A stretch of 64,000 bases of DNA from Paenibacillus dendrobii (GTDB taxonomy: Bacteria > Bacillota > Bacilli > Paenibacillales > Paenibacillaceae). The notes beneath the pieces are model-generated. The model did no database searches and had not been told where the DNA came from. It saw only the letters and a list, made by a program, of their open reading frames with translations. Location of the stretch: assembly GCF_009807035.1 (NCBI RefSeq), contig NZ_WUBI01000005.1, positions 237,624 through 301,623 of the forward strand, given 5' to 3'. The first letter of the stretch is position 1. Each line of letters begins with the position of its first letter. Positions 59,003-64,000 of this stretch are shown in pieces. A program made the translations under genes and the position numbers.

Positions 59003-60349
59003 TTACTTCTTCATCCGCTCATGCAGGAAGTCTACGATATGAACCGCCTTCATTTGGCCGCTCATTCCCTGCTCCTCGATGCCATGCTTCATTTGCAGCA
59101 GGCATCCCGGATTGCTGGTCAGCAAGTAGCTGGCTCCGGTTGCTTCGACATGCTCCATCTTATGATCGAGGATTTGACCGGCCATGACCGGCTGCGTGAT
59201 GTTATATATCCCTGCCGATCCGCAGCAGCGGTCAGCATTCTTCATCTCGATAAACTCCGCTCCCTGTACCTGACGCATCAATTTGCGCGGCGCATCCGCG
59301 GAACGCATCACGTTGCGGAGATGACAGGAATCCTGATACGTAATCCGGACAGGCTCTGCTTCTCCTTGCGCTTCATTCTGGCTGAAATCAAGGCTTCTTC
59401 CGGCGCGGATAAGCAGATCACTGATATCAATTACCCGATCGGCAAACCAGACGGCATCGTCACGCCACTGCGGATCCTCATGCAGCAGATGATCATATTC
59501 GGTTAAGATTGCCCCGCAGCCGCCAGCGTTGGAAACGATATAATCCACGCTCGCCGCCTTAAACGTCTTGATATTGCGTCTGGCCAGGTCTCTTGCACCC
59601 TCGGCTTCCCCGCTGTGCGCATGCAGCGCCCCGCAGCAGTTCTGCTCGCGCGGGATGACCACTTCAAAGCCTGCAGCCGTAAGCAGATCTACCGTATGGA
59701 TGTTGGTTTGGGTAAACAGAACGTCCATGATGCAGCCCCTGAACAAGGCAACCGTGGCGATCTTTTCACCCTTAGCCGCATGGCGCTCGCCGATCTGCTC
59801 CACGACGCCGCGTCCGGACGCATCCGGCAGGACTTTTTCCATATCCCGCATATGCTTAGGGAATAGCTTCATGGCCCCCGAAGCATGTGCTACGGTACGA
59901 AGTCCGGATTTTTGGTAAAATTGCAGACCGCGTCCCACCCATTTCATTCGCTCCTGGTGAGGGAATACGGTCTTGAATGCAGCCTTGCGCGTTACTTTCA
60001 CCCATGTCTTATGCTCTTTATGATCCTCGATGGCATCCCGTGCCTGCTCGATGAGCTGGCCATATTGAACGCCAGCCGGACATGCCGGCTCGCATGCACG
60101 GCAGCCGAGGCAGTGGTTCATCTGATCCTCAAATGCCTGATCCGGCTCCATAATACCGTCCGTGACAGCCTTCATGAGAGCGATCCGTCCCCGCGGGGAC
60201 TCCGCTTCAAGTCCGGTTTCCGCGAAGGTCGGACATGCCGGAAGACAGAAGCCGCAGCGCATGCAGTTGGTCAGCTGATCCTCATCCAGGCGTAAACGGA
60301 GCTTTTCCGTAAGTGCGTTCATTTGTTGTTGTGTTTGCCCGTTAGCCAC
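59003..60349 (-). CDS. glcF: Glycolate oxidase iron-sulfur subunit GlcF
   Basis: A 448-residue protein with two 4Fe-4S ferredoxin motifs (CMRCGFCLPAC, Cys29-39; and CLGCRACEPAC, Cys80-90) and two CCG-type cysteine domains in the C-terminal part (CCGALHAH and CCGSAG). These pass electrons from the flavin subunit GlcD toward the quinone pool or another acceptor. GTG 60349 follows GGTGGTG, and the first 8 bases overlap the end of glcD, so the two are translationally coupled. Confidence 0.92.
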   Translation of the reverse strand: MANGQTQQQMNALTEKLRLRLDEDQLTNCMRCGFCLPACPTFAETGLEAESPRGRIALMKAVTDGIMEPDQAFEDQMNHCLGCRACEPACPAGVQYGQLIEQARDAIEDHKEHKTWVKVTRKAAFKTVFPHQERMKWVGRGLQFYQKSGLRTVAHASGAMKLFPKHMRDMEKVLPDASGRGVVEQIGERHAAKGEKIATVALFRGCIMDVLFTQTNIHTVDLLTAAGFEVVIPREQNCCGALHAHSGEAEGARDLARRNIKTFKAASVDYIVSNAGGCGAILTEYDHLLHEDPQWRDDAVWFADRVIDISDLLIRAGRSLDFSQNEAQGEAEPVRITYQDSCHLRNVMRSADAPRKLMRQVQGAEFIEMKNADRCCGSAGIYNITQPVMAGQILDHKMEHVEATGASYLLTSNPGCLLQMKHGIEEQGMSGQMKAVHIVDFLHERMKK

Positions 60350-61757
60350 GCTGAATCACCACCCGTTTGCGTGTTTCCTTCGCGAATACCTTGCCGGGAT
60401 TCAGAAGGTTATGCGGATCAAAAGAGCTCTTGATCGCTTTCATGACATCCATCCCCGCCGGGCCGACCTTCCATTCCAGATACGGTGATTTCACCATGCC
60501 GACCCCATGTTCTCCGGTAATGGTGCCGCCTAAACGGATGGCTGCTTCGAAGATCTCCTCGAACGCTTCGTCCACACGCTCGATTTCTTCTTTATTGCGC
60601 GCATCGGTCGTGGCCGTCGGGTGCAGGTTGCCATCACCGGCGTGGCCGAATGTACTGATCTGCACCTGATGTTTCTTCGCGATCCGGTTAATTTCCATGA
60701 CCATCTCGGCGATCTTCGACCGCGGTACGGTCGCATCCTCCAGAATCGTCGTTGGACGCAGCCTTGCCAAGGCGGTGAATGCGCTGCGGCGAGCCGTTAA
60801 CAGTTTCTCGGCTTCCTCCAGGCTTGCCGCGATGCTGACTTCGTCTGCATTCTCGCTTTTGCATACTTCCGTAATGATGGCAATATCCCGTTCCACCGCT
60901 TCTTCGTCGCCGTCCTGCTCGATAATCAGGATCGCTTCCATATCGAGCGGCAGACCCAGCTTGGCAAAGTCATCGACCACGCGGATCGTGGCGTTATCCA
61001 GAATCTCCAGCGTAGCCGGAATAATCCGGTTTTCGATGATTTTGGATACTGTCCGCGCCGCACCGTTCAAATCCTTGTACATCGCCAGCATGGTTTTCTT
61101 ATATCTAGGCGGCGGAATCAGCTTCAAAATAGCCTCCGTGATGATCGCCAGCGTGCCTTCCGAGCCGACCAGCAGTTTCGTCAGATCATAACCTGCCACG
61201 TCTTTCATCAATTTGCCGCCGGTTCGGATAATGTCTCCATTCGCCAGCACTGCTTCCAGACCGATCACATAATCTTTTGTCGTCCCGTATTTGAGACCGC
61301 GCAGGCCACCGGAGCATTCTGCAATATTTCCCCCGATGGTGGAGATGGACATGCTGCTCGGATCGGGCGGGTAGAACAGACCCAAACTCTCGACATGGGT
61401 ACTGAACTGCTTGGTGTTTAGCCCGGGCTGCACCGTAGCTGTCAGATTCTCGAGATCAATCTCCACAATCTGGTTCATCCGGTGCATGACCATGACCACA
61501 CCTCCCTGCACCGGCACGGTTCCTCCGCACAGGTTGGTTCCCGAGCCTCTGCCGACAACCGGAATCTTGTAACGGCTGAGCACCTTCATTATTTGTGACA
61601 CCTGTTCGGTGCTCGAAGGATACACAACAGCATCCGGAAGGGATTGGAGCATAGGCGTTCCGTCATAAGAATGGGTTACAAGGGACTGCGGATCATCTCT
61701 GAAATGTTCGCTTCCCAAAATGGAGATAAGTTCGTGTTTTACATCTTCTTGCAGCAA
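60342..61757 (-). CDS. glcD: Glycolate oxidase flavin subunit GlcD
   Basis: A 471-residue FAD-linked oxidase of the VAO/PCMH fold, oxidising glycolate or a related 2-hydroxy acid. The FAD segment PVVGRGSGTNLCGGTVP and the C-terminal GHAGDGNLHP plus EHGVGMVKSPYL are the family marks. TTG 61757 follows AAAGGGGTG and yields the usual length. An in-frame ATG 90 bases upstream lies within the promoter region. It is coupled to glcF and divergent from a GntR/FadR-type regulator, the usual arrangement of substrate-induced oxidase operons. GlcE is absent, as in many Firmicutes. Confidence 0.92.
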   Translation of the reverse strand: MLQEDVKHELISILGSEHFRDDPQSLVTHSYDGTPMLQSLPDAVVYPSSTEQVSQIMKVLSRYKIPVVGRGSGTNLCGGTVPVQGGVVMVMHRMNQIVEIDLENLTATVQPGLNTKQFSTHVESLGLFYPPDPSSMSISTIGGNIAECSGGLRGLKYGTTKDYVIGLEAVLANGDIIRTGGKLMKDVAGYDLTKLLVGSEGTLAIITEAILKLIPPPRYKKTMLAMYKDLNGAARTVSKIIENRIIPATLEILDNATIRVVDDFAKLGLPLDMEAILIIEQDGDEEAVERDIAIITEVCKSENADEVSIAASLEEAEKLLTARRSAFTALARLRPTTILEDATVPRSKIAEMVMEINRIAKKHQVQISTFGHAGDGNLHPTATTDARNKEEIERVDEAFEEIFEAAIRLGGTITGEHGVGMVKSPYLEWKVGPAGMDVMKAIKSSFDPHNLLNPGKVFAKETRKRVVIQRG

Positions 61758-61831
61758 GGAAAGCACCCCTTTGATCGCTTGAAATGAATTAAATCGCCAT
61801 AAAGTAGTCAGGTCATCTGATGACTTTTCAT

Positions 61832-61908
61832 GTGAACAAGTATACACTAGAATATATGAATCGAAAATAGATCTGAAACGAAAAATTTAAAATTTTAACT
61901 TGTTCGCA
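61832..61908. promoter_or_regulatory. Putative operators of the glcDF regulator
   Basis: TGTGAACAAGT (61832-61842) and ACTTGTTCGCA (61898-61908) are inverted copies with one mismatch, 55 bases apart between the divergent glcD and regulator genes. The first overlaps TATACT (61845-61840, minus strand), a possible glcD -10. Binding at both sites could control both directions or form a loop. Confidence 0.45.
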
Positions 61909-61961
61909 CTTGCGGTAAAATAAGGTAAGTTAAGGTATTTTAGGAAGGACGTTGAGTAGCT

Positions 61962-62702
61962 TTGACCAACCAGCAAAGGCCGCTTAAGCAATATGAGTGG
62001 GTTATGAATGATTTGAAAAAGCAGATGGATGAAGGGCTGCTTGTGCCCGGGGACCGTCTTTCTTCCGTAGTCGATCTGGCCACCCAATATAACGTAGGCA
62101 GATCGACCGTACGGGAAGCCCTCAGCGCGTTGAAAGCGATGGGGCTTCTGAATATCAAACAAGGTGGGGGTACTTTCGTCAAAGCTCCGCCAGTTGAGAC
62201 TGCTCCGGTGCATCCGATGCAGCAATATGCCGACCTCTGGGAGGGGCGAGCTGCATCGCTGCGGCATGTCTTGGAGGTTCGCCGCGTGCTTGAGACAGGC
62301 TGTGCTTCGCTTGCCGCCCTGCATCGCACTGACGCGGATCTTGCTGTTTTCCGAAAGCTGCTTCAAGATATGGAGCATTCAAATGATGAGCATTTCATCG
62401 AGCAGACCGATGTCAAATTTCATCAGCAGATTGCGGCGTCAACCCATAATCCGCTGCTACATGACCTGATGGAGTCATTGTCCCATAAGCTGCATGAGAG
62501 CATGAAGGATATGCGGGCACTTTGGTTCTACGCGGAGCACTCCTCCGCTCAACGCCTGCTGCAGGAGCATATGCGGATTTACAAAGCGATCGAGCAGCAG
62601 GATGCCAAGGAAGCAACTGCACGGATGGATCTGCATATCTCCAAAGTAGAACAAGTTTTGAATGAAAAACAGGCTGGAGATCATCATCTCCAGCGATTGT
62701 AG
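61962..62702 (+). CDS. GntR/FadR family regulator (LldR/GlcC-like)
   Basis: 246 residues. The GntR winged helix (1-80; DRLSSVVDLATQYNVGRSTVREALSALKAMG) with the wing GLLNIKQGGGTFV is followed by the all-helical FCD effector domain (~95-240), with conserved Asp and His positions for a metal (HFIEQTDVKFHQQIAAST, MESLSH, LLQEHMRIY). Members with this domain respond to glycolate, lactate or related acids. The divergent glcDF genes are the obvious target. TTG 61962 follows GGAAGGACG at a rather long distance; the first ATG is 13 codons inside. Confidence 0.9.
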   Translation: MTNQQRPLKQYEWVMNDLKKQMDEGLLVPGDRLSSVVDLATQYNVGRSTVREALSALKAMGLLNIKQGGGTFVKAPPVETAPVHPMQQYADLWEGRAASLRHVLEVRRVLETGCASLAALHRTDADLAVFRKLLQDMEHSNDEHFIEQTDVKFHQQIAASTHNPLLHDLMESLSHKLHESMKDMRALWFYAEHSSAQRLLQEHMRIYKAIEQQDAKEATARMDLHISKVEQVLNEKQAGDHHLQRL

Positions 62703-62709
62703 CCGAAAG

Positions 62710-63183
62710 CTAGTTTTCAATCCGTATTTTTAATGTTCTGCCGACCGTGTGTAAATCCAGACTGGAGAGCACGCCTTCAATTCGCTCGAGCATTCTCTCC
62801 AGGTGTCCGTTCTCTATCCTTGGTAAAAAGGCGGCGTTTTCTGTTTCCGCAATGTATTGAAGTGCATTCAGAAATAATTCCGTCTCCAGATCAATCTCCG
62901 CAAATTCGCGCGTCCGGCTAATCAGCTCGTCATAGCATATATCGTCCGGAGGAAGCATGCCCTCGAACTGAAGATATACCTGCTTCAGCTTGGCCTTCAA
63001 GGCCATATGGGCAACAATCAGCGATGCTTTGCACAGCCCCTCTTCCATCAGAAGACGGGCTAGATTGATATGGCTTTGGGACAGATCATTCCAATTGCGA
63101 GCTTTAGTATACAGCGTGTATACATCCATTGAGTCCATATGGTTCGTCATACTGCTTCGTGGTAATTCCGAGTCGGGTAACAT
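62710..63183 (-). CDS. HEPN-like helical protein of unknown function
   Basis: 157 residues, all helical. SQSHINLARLLMEEGLCKASLIVAHMALKAKLKQVY and the following Pro-Asp loop with DELISRTREF match the architecture of HEPN domains (xxAxxLL..G.Y..A...AQ.A.EK.LK), but the RxxxxH ribonuclease motif of toxins is not present. Length and loop are consistent with a stand-alone HEPN-fold protein that could bind a nucleotide or a partner. ATG 63183 follows GGGAGG. It is convergent with the GntR gene (7-base gap), and no MNT-type nucleotidyltransferase is adjacent. Confidence 0.65.
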   Translation of the reverse strand: MLPDSELPRSSMTNHMDSMDVYTLYTKARNWNDLSQSHINLARLLMEEGLCKASLIVAHMALKAKLKQVYLQFEGMLPPDDICYDELISRTREFAEIDLETELFLNALQYIAETENAAFLPRIENGHLERMLERIEGVLSSLDLHTVGRTLKIRIEN

Positions 63184-63486
63184 TCCCTTAACCTCCCAAG
63201 TTAAAACGCTTTAATTTCTGTGTCGGATTCAAGTTGACAGCTCGGGCAGCTGCAGCTGGCACAAGAGGCTTGGGGCGCCGATACCGGGATGGGAGTCTGG
63301 ATTCAAAGATGATTGGTACCCTGTCAAACCGTATTATGTCTATGCTATATATTTCGGAATTGCATGCTAAAAAGTGAATATAAATCCAATAAAAAAGCGT
63401 GATGCATTACTCCCCCTCCAGCTTCCAAGTGGTGCTATAATGGAAAAGTTCCAAATACATCATGACCATTAAAGGAAGCTGAACTT
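63184..63486. other. Intergenic region before the AEC transporter
   Basis: No gene is seen. An extended -10 element TGCTATAAT (63433-63441) lies 46 bases before the transporter start and is the likely promoter; the -35 is poor, as usual for extended -10 promoters. Divergent promoter signals for the HEPN-like gene should lie near 63190-63260, but I cannot define them. Confidence 0.45.
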
Positions 63487-64000
63487 ATGATCGCTACAAT
63501 TTTACTTGAAGTTGTGCTGCCCGTGTTCGTGCTGATCGGATTCGGTTCTCTCATGCAGCGCATCTTTCGCTTGGACTTATACACTTTGGCCAAAATCAAT
63601 TTTTACTGCATTACGCCCGCAGCCGTCTTTATGAGTATGTATCACTCGGATATGTCCGGCGGGCTGCTTGGCACCGTCATTTTATTTTACGCGCTTTACG
63701 TACTGATCCTGTACCTGCTCGGCTCGCTTGTAGCCCGTCCCTTTAAATTCGCAAGCAGCATGAAGGCCGCTTTCAACAACAGCATTATGCTCGACAATTC
63801 CGGAAATTACGGGATGCCGATCAACGCCCTCGTGTTCAAGGGGGATCCTCTCGCGGCGTCGATGCAGGCCCTGATTATGTCCCTGCAGAGCCTCCTGACT
63901 TTCACTTATGGCGTCATGGCCATTCAAGGAGCCAAAATGAAGGGGAACTACCGGAGCATGCTGATCGGCTTTCTGAAAATGCCTGTTCCTTACGCCTTGG
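63487..64000 (+). CDS. AEC family transporter (partial, 3' end outside window)
   Basis: The first 171 residues of a membrane protein of the auxin efflux carrier family (malonate or other organic-acid and amino-acid permeases in bacteria). The opening LLEVVLPVFVLIGFGSLMQRIF and the first conserved core with DNSGNYGMPINALVFKGDPL are characteristic (N-GxPx in helix 4). ATG 63487 follows AAAGGAAG. The gene continues past base 64000. Confidence 0.87.
   Translation, partial: MIATILLEVVLPVFVLIGFGSLMQRIFRLDLYTLAKINFYCITPAAVFMSMYHSDMSGGLLGTVILFYALYVLILYLLGSLVARPFKFASSMKAAFNNSIMLDNSGNYGMPINALVFKGDPLAASMQALIMSLQSLLTFTYGVMAIQGAKMKGNYRSMLIGFLKMPVPYAL

Overview
The window looks like a chromosomal segment of a spore-forming Firmicute of the Paenibacillus type. 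The signs are LplABC/YesMN-type sugar uptake genes, families first described in Bacillus (DUF2515/YppC, EcsC, YrhE/YrhD-like formate dehydrogenase), a KinA-E-style orphan histidine kinase, strong GGAGG ribosome binding sites with many TTG and GTG starts, and a moderate GC content by eye. The genus is an inference; no rRNA or tRNA gene is present. No phage, insertion sequence or CRISPR array was seen.

Layout. 1-5.7 kb: the 5' part of ctaA (heme A synthase), a thioredoxin, a DUF2515 protein, a MurJ/YtgP-like flippase, DUF456 and a HAD phosphatase. 5.9-10.3 kb: two tandem class B penicillin-binding proteins that are clear duplicates. 10.5-14.5 kb: a WYL regulator, a LexA-box gene encoding what looks like the tail of a von Willebrand A protein without its vWA domain, a small protein, and a coiled-coil membrane protein next to an AIM24 protein. 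14.5-22 kb: Fsr-like efflux pump, EcsC, an Lrp/AsnC regulator divergent from a TauE/SafE exporter with DUF1634, a K+/H+ antiporter and an acetyltransferase. 22-29 kb: a GH2 beta-mannosidase, a sporulation-kinase-like histidine kinase, three small or acidic proteins of unknown function and a YeiH transporter. 29-30.4 kb: an XRE repressor and a LysR regulator.

30.4-37.7 kb is a formate module: a formate/nitrite channel, MoaA, FdhD and a DUF2294 protein on the minus strand, and a divergent cytoplasmic formate dehydrogenase alpha subunit plus DUF1641 protein on the plus strand. Both the channel and the dehydrogenase appear to be preceded by leader RNAs that end in an intrinsic terminator before the start codon. 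The channel promoter also carries a Rex/Fnr-like palindrome. This is the part most likely to hold an undescribed regulatory system.

37.9-41.1 kb is an orphan hybrid kinase with five PAS domains. 41.4-49.8 kb is an oligosaccharide uptake operon (binding lipoprotein, two permeases, YesM/YesN two-component system, Gfo/Idh/MocA oxidoreductase) under an apparent CcpA (cre) site. 50-58.8 kb: glutathione peroxidase, two short-chain dehydrogenases, an unrecognised TIM-barrel-like protein, an unknown 132-residue protein, TraX, a PatB-type C-S lyase and a chemoreceptor. 59-63.2 kb: glycolate oxidase glcDF with a divergent GntR/FadR regulator and a HEPN-like protein. The window ends inside an AEC-family transporter.
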